The notes under the pieces were generated by a model. The model was not told where the DNA came from, searched no databases, and saw only the letters and a program-made list of their open reading frames with translations. Source: CAZRGV01 sp964599655 (GTDB taxonomy: Bacteria > Planctomycetota > Planctomycetia > Isosphaerales > Isosphaeraceae). Taken from it: a stretch of 11,448 nt of DNA. Location: positions 1-11,448 of the forward strand of contig CAZRGV010000167.1 of NCBI GenBank assembly GCA_964599655.1. The letters are read 5' to 3'. This document shows, piece after piece, positions 1-7,429 of this stretch. Position numbers and translations under genes: made by a program. How positions within the stretch are numbered: the first letter of the stretch is position 1; each line of letters starts with the position of its first letter.

Positions 1-327
1 GCGGGCGGCCCGATCCTTCCGCCCGATGCTCACATGTTTGTGATCACACCCATCTGCGCTCACACGTTGACCCTTCGCCCGCTGGTCGACACGATCCACA
101 AGACCTACGAGATGGTGCCGCTGGGCGACGGCGCCTCGTCGTACCTCGTGATCGACGGCCAGGTTCAGATTCCGCTCCCCCCGGGCGACCGGGTCGTCGT
201 GCGGCGCGGCACGACCCCCTTCCCCATGGTCCGCCTCCCCGGCCACAGCTTCTACCGCACCCTCCGCGACAAGCTCGGCTGGGGCACGATCCCGCCAGGG
301 TTCCGGCCTTCCTCGAGCCCGGCGTGA
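1..327 (+). CDS. nadK: NAD kinase, C-terminal part (5' end outside window)
   Basis: The frame is open from base 1 and ends at a TGA at 325-327, giving the last 108 residues. NAD kinase phosphorylates NAD to NADP in the cytosol using ATP or polyphosphate. The visible part begins AGGPILPPD and continues with FVITPICAHTLTLRPLV, matching the family's conserved C-terminal segment (typically GGPI, then TPICPHTL and RP). It ends with the usual tail FYRTLRDKLGWG followed by a short Pro/Ser-rich extension. The ATG at 34 is an internal methionine, because the conserved GGPI motif lies upstream of it. The catalytic GGDG motif would lie in the missing N-terminal part. The gene converges on the AsmA-like gene across 66 bases, in which I see no convincing terminator hairpin. 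Family assignment is seen in the sequence and is firm. Confidence 0.93.
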   Translation, partial: AGGPILPPDAHMFVITPICAHTLTLRPLVDTIHKTYEMVPLGDGASSYLVIDGQVQIPLPPGDRVVVRRGTTPFPMVRLPGHSFYRTLRDKLGWGTIPPGFRPSSSPA

Positions 328-393
328 CCGCCGCGCGCCCGTGGTTTTCCATGCGAAATCCGGGGGATCTTGATTTATGTTTGATTTCAGATC

Positions 394-3300
394 TCATCGC
401 CGTTCGCGGCTCGCGCGGCGGTCGCTCCAGCGGCGGAGGATCTCGGTGGCGCGCCGGGTGGGGCCGGGAAGCAGCTCGACGCTGACCTTGGGGCCGACCA
501 GCGGGCCCTGGGCGTGGATCACGAAGAGCTGGCCGCTGGCCTCGCGGGTGGCGTCGCTGAGGCCGGGGATGTGCAGCTTCTCGTCCCGGCCGTAGAGTGG
601 CTTGAACCGCAGGTCGATGTCCATTCGTGGATTGATCGTGCCCGAGCCGTACAGGCTGATCGTGTTGCCGATGATCTTGATCGGGTCGAGAAACGCCTCG
701 CCGTCTTTGATGGTGAAGCGAAGGTCGGCGGCGTCGAAGGCGGCCTTGGTCTCGCGAGAGAGGTTCAACGGCGAGATGATCCGCAGGAAGATCGGCAGGC
801 TGCCGAGGTCGCCTTCGACCAGGTGGGCCTCGCCGACGCCTTGCAACGTGCGAAGATCCGCACCTGAACCATTGAGTGTAAGTTGACCCGAGATCCGGCC
901 GGAGAGGTTCTGGTGGCCCGAGACGGTCTCGGCGTACCGGGCCAGGTCGGCCCCCTCGATCCGGAGCCCCGCGCGGTACTCGGGCGTCGTCTCGAGACTG
1001 ATCTCCACCGCGCCCCGGACCTGTCCGCCCAGCAAGCGGGCGGAGAGGTCGCTCAGGACGACCTTGCCATCGCCGACCGTCAAGGGAGCGCGAAAGGCCG
1101 TCACCTGCTGCCCGGCCACGAGGAAGCTATCCAGCTCCACGGCGCCTCGGAACGCGAGGCTGCGGCCGTCGGAGCGGCCGTGGACGTTCACGAGCTGCCC
1201 CTGGATCTGTTCCAGGGGCAAACCGGCCGCGAACGAGTTGCCGTGGAAGAAGACCTTGGCCTGGTCCCAGGTGCAGACGGCCGGGTCCTCGGGGCGGCCC
1301 GACCAGGCGATGCCCAGGTTCCCCTTGGCGGAGAAGGCCCGGCCGTCGTCGAGGCGTCGGGCAAACTGAGCCATCATCGGCGGCATGATGTGCCGAAGGT
1401 CCGCGTCGAGCCGCAGGCCGTTGACCTCCAGGTCGAAGACCGAGAGGGTGAACTGCCCGGTGTTGAGCAGCACCACCCGGCCGCTCCGGAACCGCGTGGG
1501 GGCCTCGCGGAAGGTGAAGTCGACGTCCTTCATGGTCACCACGCCGTTGTCAAAGACGAACTCGCCTCGGACGTCCTGCATGGTGGGCAGCTCAATGACG
1601 TCGCCGGGCGCGAGCCCCGGCGTGCCGGGGGCGGGGGTCAGCCGAAGCTTGACGCGCGCCTCGTCCTCGCGGTCGATCAGCACCTTCAGCCAGGTGCGAT
1701 CGGGCCTTCCGGGCTGACCTGCAATCACATGAGCATCGACCTTACTGTAGCCAACGGGGTTGAGCAGGCCCCAGCTCGCCCGCCACTCGTGCGGCAGGGC
1801 GTCCCGCAGCAAGGAGTCGAACGCCAGCCGTTCGGCCTTCAAGGTCACGTCGGTCGCGAACTGGCCCGGCCCGAGGACGTCGACCCGCCCGCTGGCCGCG
1901 ATCCGCGCCATGTTGTTTTCACCCTTCATATCCGTGAAAACGCAATGGTCGGGGTGCAGCTCGAGCCGGCCGGTCAGGTGGTTCACGGGATAAGGCAGGC
2001 CGTCCCACCGAATCGAGCAATCCCCGTTGAGCTGGAGCACGGCATCGACCCGCACGTCGCCCCGAGGGTCGGCGATCGGATCGGCGGCGGGACGGCGCAG
2101 GAGGTGGGCCGTGCCGCGAACCGTTCCGCTCGGATGGAATGTTTGAACAATCTTACGTACGTCCTCGGGTAGGGCCTTGACCAGCGCGCCCTGCTCGTCG
2201 ATCGGCATCGCGCCGGCCGCGAAATCCAGGTTCACGACCGCGTACGGACCGGGATTGTCGATCGTGCCTCGGGCCGTCAAGGGCTTGCCGGCCACGACGG
2301 TCTCGAGGTGCTCGACGATGATCCTCGGCCCTTGCCAGGTAAGCAGACCGCGCACATGTTCAAGCGGGAAAGGAAATTGGAAGTGTTGAATCGCCACATC
2401 CAGACATTCCACGGCCATACCGAATTGCACGGGCTCGCCCCGGGCCTTTCGCCTGGCCCGAAGCGCCAGGCTGACGCGGCCGAGGTCGGCGCGGCCCTCG
2501 GGCGAGAACTCATCCCAGGTCTTTTGCATATCCGCGGGCAATCGGCTCCGCAGTCGCTCGTCGAGCTCGAGGTCGAGGACCTCGACGGCGACATCGAGCG
2601 GGCTGTTCTCCGGGTCGTCGAGCTCGAGGACCGCGTGGTTGACCCGCACGATCGTCTTGCCGTTGACCCCCTCGGCGCGCTGGACTGTGAGCGTGCCGTC
2701 CTGCACGGTGGCCGAGGCGGAGAAACTGCCCAGCGGGAACGGCAGTTTGGCGCAGCCGCAGACCCCCGCGTGCAGGCCGACGTTCAGCGCGTACGACAAC
2801 GGCCGCTGGCCGGACGGATCAAAATCCAGGTGTTTGAGACTGAGATCCAGCTCGCCGCCGGTCAGGCCGACCTGATCCCAGGCCGCCTGCCAGTCGGGGG
2901 GCAAGCGATGCCGCAACGCGTCGGAGATGGTCAAGCCGCCGAGCTCGCCGCCGCGGAAGGTGAGGTGGCCGTCCCGGGTGTCGAGCGTGCCTTCCAGGGT
3001 CAGGCGCTCGAAGGCGTCGCCCTGCGCCGAGCCCTCGAACTGGTAGACGCCCGCGTCGGACATCGGCTCGAACGTCATCGAGACGTCGTGCAGGATGCTG
3101 GCCGGCGCGTTGCCGTCGACCAGCTCGACCGTCCCCTTGTTGATCCGGATGACCGGACGCATCAAGGGAGTGTTCGGCCAAGGATCGGCCAGCAAGCCGG
3201 CGAGGTTCCAGGTTCCATCCTTGCGGCGCCTGATCCGCAACGTGGGCTGCGCGACCACAACCTCCCTGGGCTCGAACCGGCCTCGCCAGAGCGCGCGCAA

Positions 3301-3597
3301 GTCGCAACGCACCTGAAGCCAGGGGATGCGCACGGTGGCGAACCCCTCGCCGTCGAGCGGCTGCTGGAGCGTCACCTGCTTGAGGTCGATGTCCCCCACG
3401 AGCGGCCGGAGCTGCACGCGGTCGATCCGCAGCCGGGAACCGGGAAAAAACCGCGGCACCTGCGTGTTAATCAGCGCCGTGAGCGTGGCGCTATCCGTGA
3501 TGTATGTATACGCGAACGTGAGAGCCCCGGCCAGCGTGGCCACCAGGAACAGGCCCCCCCACAAAATCAGCTTCCGGACGCGAACGTGAATCGGCAT
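394..3597 (-). CDS. AsmA/YhdP-like giant envelope protein with five tandem modules
   Basis: A 1067-residue protein. It starts with a short basic stretch and one membrane segment (about residues 9-31, LILWGGLFLVATLAGALTF), as in inner-membrane-anchored AsmA-family proteins whose body spans the periplasm. Residues ~55-135 resemble the AsmA N-terminal region. Residues ~845-1040 resemble the AsmA-like C-terminal region (ending with GQLFVIHAQGPLVGPKVSV). Between them a unit of about 125 residues recurs, marked by LRxxLPxxWxxxW at 228, 349, 472, 597 and 734 and by xPxPLxxhxG at about 286, 408, 534, 670 and 793. Known relatives (TamB, YhdP, YdbH) are thought to be bridge-like proteins carrying phospholipid to the outer membrane; the same role here is inferred. 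The start is well supported: AAGGAGGT (3606-3613, minus strand) lies 8 bases before the ATG. An exact TATAAT lies upstream in an AT-rich island. I cannot name an orthologue. Confidence 0.88.
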   Translation of the reverse strand: MPIHVRVRKLILWGGLFLVATLAGALTFAYTYITDSATLTALINTQVPRFFPGSRLRIDRVQLRPLVGDIDLKQVTLQQPLDGEGFATVRIPWLQVRCDLRALWRGRFEPREVVVAQPTLRIRRRKDGTWNLAGLLADPWPNTPLMRPVIRINKGTVELVDGNAPASILHDVSMTFEPMSDAGVYQFEGSAQGDAFERLTLEGTLDTRDGHLTFRGGELGGLTISDALRHRLPPDWQAAWDQVGLTGGELDLSLKHLDFDPSGQRPLSYALNVGLHAGVCGCAKLPFPLGSFSASATVQDGTLTVQRAEGVNGKTIVRVNHAVLELDDPENSPLDVAVEVLDLELDERLRSRLPADMQKTWDEFSPEGRADLGRVSLALRARRKARGEPVQFGMAVECLDVAIQHFQFPFPLEHVRGLLTWQGPRIIVEHLETVVAGKPLTARGTIDNPGPYAVVNLDFAAGAMPIDEQGALVKALPEDVRKIVQTFHPSGTVRGTAHLLRRPAADPIADPRGDVRVDAVLQLNGDCSIRWDGLPYPVNHLTGRLELHPDHCVFTDMKGENNMARIAASGRVDVLGPGQFATDVTLKAERLAFDSLLRDALPHEWRASWGLLNPVGYSKVDAHVIAGQPGRPDRTWLKVLIDREDEARVKLRLTPAPGTPGLAPGDVIELPTMQDVRGEFVFDNGVVTMKDVDFTFREAPTRFRSGRVVLLNTGQFTLSVFDLEVNGLRLDADLRHIMPPMMAQFARRLDDGRAFSAKGNLGIAWSGRPEDPAVCTWDQAKVFFHGNSFAAGLPLEQIQGQLVNVHGRSDGRSLAFRGAVELDSFLVAGQQVTAFRAPLTVGDGKVVLSDLSARLLGGQVRGAVEISLETTPEYRAGLRIEGADLARYAETVSGHQNLSGRISGQLTLNGSGADLRTLQGVGEAHLVEGDLGSLPIFLRIISPLNLSRETKAAFDAADLRFTIKDGEAFLDPIKIIGNTISLYGSGTINPRMDIDLRFKPLYGRDEKLHIPGLSDATREASGQLFVIHAQGPLVGPKVSVELLPGPTRRATEILRRWSDRRASRERR

Positions 3598-3629
3598 CGG
3601 TCGCGACCTCCTTGTCGTTCCCGAAGACC

Positions 3630-3687
3630 ATTATAAAATTAACTTATTTCTATTATTTAACAATTTATCATAAACTTTATTCCTATT
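3630..3687 (-). promoter_or_regulatory. AT-rich island with exact TATAAT before the AsmA-like gene
   Basis: The 58 bases between the GT39 stop and the AsmA-like leader are almost all A/T in otherwise GC-rich DNA. Reading the minus strand, TATAAT lies at 3635-3630, about 33 bases before the ATG, and the strong ribosome binding site follows. No good -35 box sits 16-18 bases upstream (the nearest, TTGTTA at 3663-3658, is 22 bases away). If this is a promoter it would rely on the -10 box and A/T tracts acting like an UP element. The same tract could also serve as a U-rich 3' end for the GT39 transcript. The sequence is seen; promoter function is inferred. Confidence 0.45.
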
Positions 3688-4986
3688 TCACGAATCCTCG
3701 CGGCGGACCCATCCTCGCGCCCGGGAAAGCCCGACCGCCGCCAGCGCGAAGGCCGGCACCAGGGCCGGAATCCGGTAGCGAATCGAGCTGACGAAGATCA
3801 GATGCAGCCCCATGACGTAGACGAGCGGGCCGACGAGCAAGATCCAGGCGCGGAGGTCGCGGCGGCGATCCCAGAGTCCGATCACCAAGAGTGCGTACAA
3901 TGGCAAGGTGACCAGCGCGCTGGCGACGGCCACCCTTGGCGAGGCAAATTGGTCGGCGTTCGGCCAGGGGCTCCAGAACCGACCGAGCTTGACGAGCGCC
4001 AGGCGGAGCGCCTTGTCGGGATGCTGGCGGACGAACGCCAGCGCGCGGGCCCGGAGGACGGCGTCCTGCGTCGTCTCGTCGAGCCCGAGGATGTCGGGCC
4101 TGGCGAGAAACCGCATGTCGCTCGACCCGTCGGCGTCGGGGTTCAGGNNNNNNNNNNNNNCGCCCAACCAGAGGGCCGTCGGCACGAACCGGCCGAAGAT
4201 CCGGGCGTTGCGAATCCACCAGGGGCCCATGACCAGGGCCACGCCGAGCGCCACCAGCAAGGCCCCCCTGAGCGCGAGGCCCCGGCGGCCTCGACGTTCG
4301 AGCACGACCCAGGCCAACAGGGCCAACGGCGCGAACAACGCCCAGGACGGCCGGGCCAGCACCGCCGAGCCGGCGGCCAGGCCGGTCGCCAGGGCCGTCA
4401 GCGCCCGACGCGACGGCCCCGCTTCGGTTTCGGATTCGTCCGGCGCGGTCCAGAGCGTTGCCAGGCCCCAGAGCATCGCCAGCATCAACGGGACAAACAC
4501 GGCCTCGGAGAGGATCAGGGCCGACGTCGCCGCGAAGTACGGCTCGAACAGGGCGATCATCGCGGCGAGCGCCGGCACCGAGACCGGCCTTGCGTCGCGA
4601 TCGACGGGCCAGAGCCGCCTCGCCAGGCGGTAAACCAGCCAGGCGGAGAGAATCCCGAGCGCGGCTTGAACCAGCCGGACGGGCAAGGTCGACTCGCCGA
4701 AGAGCCACTGACAGCCCGCCAGGAACAGGGGATAACCCGGCGTGCGAAGGGCGTAATGCGGCACGCCGAACTGCGAGACCACGAAGGGCTTCCCCTCCCG
4801 GATCGTCCGGGCCAAATACCAGTAAATGTTGGTGTCGTCGAACAGACACAGCGTCCCTCGCCGCCGGGCCGCCCACTCGACCACGACCGCCGCGATCAGC
4901 CGAAGGGCCAACCCTCCCGCCACCCCCAGCGCGAGCACGATCGTCGGCCGGTTCCAGGCCCGCTCTGGCATTGTCGGTTGCGACAT
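3688..4986 (-). CDS. GT39 (PMT/ArnT-like) membrane glycosyltransferase, interrupted by an N gap
   Basis: About 432 residues with many hydrophobic segments, typical of GT-C fold enzymes that move a sugar from a polyprenyl-phosphate donor to a lipid or protein on the outer face of the inner membrane. The first membrane helix is at about 15-37. The following loop carries the acidic pair FDD (residues 50-51), the usual catalytic feature. YALRTPGYPLFLAG (78-91) and an LSEA motif in a later helix are also typical of family 39 proteins in bacteria. The substrate cannot be told from sequence. The ATG at 4986 is preceded by only a weak ribosome site; the longer open frame upstream overlaps tilS in another frame and looks non-coding. 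Bases 4148-4160 are N; both flanks read in the same frame (PTALWLG, then LNPDADG), so the gene is probably intact. It lies 128 bases after tilS and has its own promoter candidate. Confidence 0.88.
   Translation of the reverse strand: MSQPTMPERAWNRPTIVLALGVAGGLALRLIAAVVVEWAARRRGTLCLFDDTNIYWYLARTIREGKPFVVSQFGVPHYALRTPGYPLFLAGCQWLFGESTLPVRLVQAALGILSAWLVYRLARRLWPVDRDARPVSVPALAAMIALFEPYFAATSALILSEAVFVPLMLAMLWGLATLWTAPDESETEAGPSRRALTALATGLAAGSAVLARPSWALFAPLALLAWVVLERRGRRGLALRGALLVALGVALVMGPWWIRNARIFGRFVPTALWLGXXXXXLNPDADGSSDMRFLARPDILGLDETTQDAVLRARALAFVRQHPDKALRLALVKLGRFWSPWPNADQFASPRVAVASALVTLPLYALLVIGLWDRRRDLRAWILLVGPLVYVMGLHLIFVSSIRYRIPALVPAFALAAVGLSRARGWVRREDS
4148..4160. other. Assembly gap (13 N) inside the GT39 gene
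   Basis: Thirteen undetermined bases interrupt the coding sequence between WLG and LNPD. The reading frame is the same on both sides, so either the gap length is right modulo 3 or the agreement is chance. The hidden codons are five, of which the first begins with G and the last ends with C on the coding strand. Confidence 0.99.
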
Positions 4987-5067
4987 GGGGGAAGCTTCGT
5001 CTCGACGCCGAGAGACCTTGGCCGATGGGTTCGCGACGTCCGGGAACCGGGTTTCGAAGGGTGCCGG

Positions 5068-5096
5068 ATGGTACGATAGCCCGCCCCGACGGTCAA
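5068..5096 (-). promoter_or_regulatory. Sigma70-like promoter for the GT39 gene
   Basis: On the minus strand TTGACC (5096-5091) is followed after exactly 17 bases by TACCAT (5073-5068): 5 of 6 and 4 of 6 matches to consensus at ideal spacing. It lies in the non-coding gap between tilS and GT39, would start transcription near 5061 and leaves a leader of about 75 bases. Function is inferred from sequence only. Confidence 0.48.
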
Positions 5097-5114
5097 TCGC
5101 AACCGACGGGCCGC

Positions 5115-6530
5115 TCAAACCGCTCCGGACGGGTCGGGCTCCCAACGCAGGGCCAGCCGGCGCTGGGTGGGGCCGGTCAGGCGCACGCGGTCGGCGATCC
5201 GGTGGCCGACGACCCAAACGATTCCCAAACGGTCGCACACCAGCGGCACGTTCGGGCGATCGGGCCAGGCCACCCGGCGGCCCCGAAAGAAGTCGTTCAG
5301 GGCCATCCCGCGCCCGTGCATGCCGAGCGGCTGGAACCGGTCGCCGTGGACCGGAGCCCGCACCCGCAGTGACGGCCCGGACTCGGAGCTGGCCCACGGA
5401 GCGAGGCGATCGAGGTCGATCGTCTCGTCACAATCTTCTTCCAAATCGAGTGTTGCGACGATTCGCCCTCCGGGCCAGTCGACCGTGCCGGGGAGGGGCA
5501 AGGAGGCGGGTTCGGGTGTTGCGGAGGGTGGCTTGGCGGTCGGGACCGGGCGAACGATGCGGAGCCAGCGGCCCTCGCGCACGGCGACGATTCCGCCGCC
5601 CAGGTCGAGCCGACCGCGATCGCGGTCGATCAGGGACGAGGCGCGGAGCCAGCGGTTGATCCCCATGAGCCCCTCGGGCCAGCCGGCGCTTCGCCAGGCC
5701 ATCCGGAACAGCTCGGCGCGGAGCGTTGGCGGCAAGGGCCGGAGCCATCGAGCGAGAAAGAGCAACGAGCCGTCGGGGCCGGACCGGCTGGCCCGTCGGG
5801 CCAGACGCGACAGCCAGCGCCCCAGGGCCTGGTACTCGGTGCCGGCGAGCCAGCCGAGGCGGATCAAGGCATCGGCGACCTTCGGATTGTACTCGTCGGC
5901 CAGCTTGGGCAGCAGGTCGTGGCGAATGCGGGCGCGGGTCCTCGAGAGGTCGGCATTGCTCGCGTCGACGTGCCAGGATTGGCCCATCGCGTCGAGATAG
6001 GCCCGGACCTCGTGCCGGCTCACCGTGAGCAACGGGCGGATGAGGGTGACGCCCTCGGCCAGGAGGCGGCGGGACGGCATGCCGGCCAGACCTCGCAAAC
6101 CGGTGCCTCGGATCACGCGTTGGAGGATCGTTTCGGCCTGGTCGTCCCTCGTGTGGCCGACCGCGACCAGGGCGGCGCCTCGGTCGAGAGCCACTCGGGC
6201 CAGCCAGTCGTAGCGGGCCCGTCGGGCGTCCGACTCGAAGTGACCGGATCGCGAAGGGCTCCATTCGCCCAGGTCGATCGGCAGGTCGAGGGCGTGGGCC
6301 AGGCCGGCGACGAACCTCGCGTCGGCGCGAGCGGCCTCGCCTCGGACGCCGTGATCGAGATGGGCCACCGAGAGCCGAAGCTCCAGCTCCTCGGCCCGGT
6401 CGCGCAAAAGTCGTAAGAGTCCGACGCTATCACTGCCCCCCGACACGGCGACGACGATTCCCTGCCCTCGCCAGCGCCCAAGGCTCTTGCCAACCCGCTC
6501 GACCCAGGAAAACGCGTCGGACTGGCTCAT
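5115..6530 (-). CDS. tilS: tRNA(Ile)-lysidine synthetase
   Basis: TilS attaches lysine to C34 of the CAU-anticodon isoleucine tRNA using ATP, converting it to lysidine so that it reads AUA and is charged with isoleucine. The 471-residue product has the N-type ATP pyrophosphatase loop SGGSDS (30-35), AHLDHGVR (56-63), GHTRDDQAET (125-134) followed by RGTGLRGL, and the RTRARIRHDLLP segment. It ends in a complete TilS C-terminal tRNA-binding domain (GDRFQPLGMHGRGMALNDFF, then VPLVCDRLGIVWVVGHRI). Length and order are normal for the family. I chose the ATG at 6530; a GTG five codons upstream would also fit, and neither has a strong ribosome site. The longer frame to 6641 has no ribosome site and no family similarity. 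The hpt and ftsH neighbours often found beside tilS in other bacteria are absent. The essential cytosolic function is well established for the family. Confidence 0.95.
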   Translation of the reverse strand: MSQSDAFSWVERVGKSLGRWRGQGIVVAVSGGSDSVGLLRLLRDRAEELELRLSVAHLDHGVRGEAARADARFVAGLAHALDLPIDLGEWSPSRSGHFESDARRARYDWLARVALDRGAALVAVGHTRDDQAETILQRVIRGTGLRGLAGMPSRRLLAEGVTLIRPLLTVSRHEVRAYLDAMGQSWHVDASNADLSRTRARIRHDLLPKLADEYNPKVADALIRLGWLAGTEYQALGRWLSRLARRASRSGPDGSLLFLARWLRPLPPTLRAELFRMAWRSAGWPEGLMGINRWLRASSLIDRDRGRLDLGGGIVAVREGRWLRIVRPVPTAKPPSATPEPASLPLPGTVDWPGGRIVATLDLEEDCDETIDLDRLAPWASSESGPSLRVRAPVHGDRFQPLGMHGRGMALNDFFRGRRVAWPDRPNVPLVCDRLGIVWVVGHRIADRVRLTGPTQRRLALRWEPDPSGAV

Positions 6531-6799
6531 CTCGTATCTCACGAATCCATCAGCCTTTACGGCCCATTTCGCCAAACAGGATCCCGCATTTCTTCCAACG
6601 CGAGGCGGCGATCCCGAGTCCTTGGATTGTTCCGGTTCCATTGTCCGGTTGCCGAACCGATCGGACCAGTCGCCACCGACGGGCCGGATTTCCTGAAAAA
6701 AGTGGTTTGGCAGGAAGGGCCGGAATTCTTATCCTATTCTCCTGACTGGGGTCCATTTTACCCAGCCTGCGAAAGAACCCTGAATCTGGAGTTGACCGC
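6531..6799. other. Divergent intergenic region, tilS / Cys-rich gene
   Basis: This 269-base stretch separates the tilS start (-) and the small exported protein (+). It carries a promoter for the rightward gene (listed separately). I found no clear promoter for tilS; the best, TCGGCA with AACAAT at 18 bases, is weak. A short direct repeat (TCCGGTT at about 6631 and 6644) lies next to a small inverted repeat CGGTT-GCCG-AACCG, of unknown meaning. Confidence 0.5.
6707..6735 (+). promoter_or_regulatory. Sigma70-like promoter for the Cys/Pro-rich gene
   Basis: TTGGCA (6707-6712, 5 of 6) and TATCCT (6730-6735, 4 of 6) are separated by exactly 17 bases, in an AT-richer patch 65 bases before the ATG at 6800. 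Transcription would start near 6742, leaving a leader of about 58 bases that contains the GGAG ribosome site at 6788-6791. Confidence 0.5.
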
Positions 6800-7126
6800 A
6801 TGCGACGACACCTTGTGATCCTGTCTCTGGCGGGCCTGCTGGGCCTGGTCTTCACAGCCAGCGACGCCTCGGCGTGCCACAAGAAGAAGGCCTGCGCGCC
6901 GGCGCCTTGCGCCCCCGCGCCTTGCGTGGTGGTGCACTGCCCGCCGCCGTGCCCGCCGCCGTGCCCGCCCCCCGCGCCGACGTGCGGTCATTGCGGCCGC
7001 CGCATGAAGCTGTTCGGCCACCTGCGATGCCACAAGAAGCCGGTCTGCCCGCCGCCGGTCGTTTGCGCGGCGCCGGTGATTTACGCGGCTCCCTCGCCGC
7101 AGGCCATGCCGGCTCCCCAGAGCTGA
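6800..7126 (+). CDS. Small exported Cys/Pro-rich protein with CHKKxxC repeats
   Basis: A 108-residue protein with a clean export signal: basic MRRH, hydrophobic core to about residue 19, then SDASA before C26. Signal peptidase I could cut after ASA; C26 also makes lipid attachment possible, though the -3 residue (Ala) is not the usual Leu/Val/Ile. The mature part has 12 cysteines (26, 32, 37, 42, 47, 51, 55, 62, 65, 77, 83, 89) and is very rich in proline. CHKKKAC (26-32) and CHKKPVC (77-83) are near copies, and C62-GHC65 is a CxxC pair. The start is supported by GGAG 8 bases upstream. It has its own promoter and terminator, so it is probably a single-gene transcript. Proteins of this look occur in planctomycetes, but I know no function. 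Metal binding or disulfide cross-linking in the envelope is a guess. Confidence 0.85.
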   Translation: MRRHLVILSLAGLLGLVFTASDASACHKKKACAPAPCAPAPCVVVHCPPPCPPPCPPPAPTCGHCGRRMKLFGHLRCHKKPVCPPPVVCAAPVIYAAPSPQAMPAPQS

Positions 7127-7429
7127 GCCATCGGTCACGACACGAGCGTGACGACGACAACCACGAGGGCGCGGGTCGAGCGACGACTCGCGCCCTTTGT
7201 GCGTTCTTCGGTCGGGTTCGAGGGCCAGAAGCGTTGTAAAGTCGTCCTCAAGCCCAACAGGCGGGAGAGGTCCGCCGGCACGACCCGAGTTGGGTCGCCC
7301 TGGTTGACGAGCAAACGGGGCCACCCGGAAACCCGCGCCTTGAGAAATCCACCAGCGCGACCTGGCCATCCATCGATTCGAGGGCGGGTTCTCGCGCCTG
7401 AGAACGGTCGGCGGGGTACACTGGATCGC
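7127..7429. other. Intergenic region before the methyltransferase gene
   Basis: After the terminator at 7166-7208 the remaining 221 bases look non-coding, although the methyltransferase frame stays open through them with low-complexity Arg/Pro-rich translation. An inverted repeat CGACCC-gagtt-GGGTCG spans 7281-7297. TTGACG at 7304-7309 lacks a -10 box at normal distance. TACACT at 7417-7422 resembles a -10 box 7 bases before the ATG, which would give a leaderless message. Neither promoter is convincing. Confidence 0.4.
7166..7208 (+). terminator. Rho-independent-type terminator after the Cys/Pro-rich gene
   Basis: A 13-base-pair stem (agggcgcgggtcg at 7166-7178 with cgactcgcgccct at 7184-7196, one G-U pair) closes a five-base loop AGCGA. 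It is followed by a T-rich tail (ttgtgcgttctt, 7197-7208). It lies 40 bases after the stop codon of the small exported protein. The stem is strong; the U-tract is moderate, as is common in GC-rich genomes. Confidence 0.75.

Noticed and set aside
883..2172. 429-aa plus-strand frame opposite the AsmA-like gene
   Set aside because: Low-complexity translation rich in Gly, Ala, Val, Arg and Gln, no domain, and fully antisense to a convincing gene; long antisense frames are expected at this GC content. The same holds for 2308-3636 (+).
3802..5079. 425-aa plus-strand frame opposite the GT39 gene
   Set aside because: Antisense shadow that reads through the N gap; Arg/Gln/Pro-rich with no fold signature. 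The 347-aa frame at 9856-10899 (+) opposite the SMP-30 gene is rejected for the same reason.
3688..6530. tilS-GT39-AsmA as one functional operon
   Set aside because: Same strand and order, but the 128- and 90-base gaps each hold promoter-like sequence and the functions are unrelated; co-transcription is possible but not supported.
6531..6641. Longer tilS start at 6641
   Set aside because: No ribosome site, no family similarity in the added 37 residues, and known TilS proteins begin close to the ATP-binding loop.
6941..6970. Tandem 12-base repeat TGCCCGCCGCCG in the Cys-rich gene
   Set aside because: It simply encodes the CPPP repeats; being a multiple of three it cannot shift the frame, and only two to three copies exist, so I do not call it a separate element.
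7148..7429. N-terminal extension of the methyltransferase to 7148
   Set aside because: The extension overlaps the terminator hairpin, reads as Thr/Arg-rich junk, and the zinc-ribbon similarity begins right at ATG 7430.
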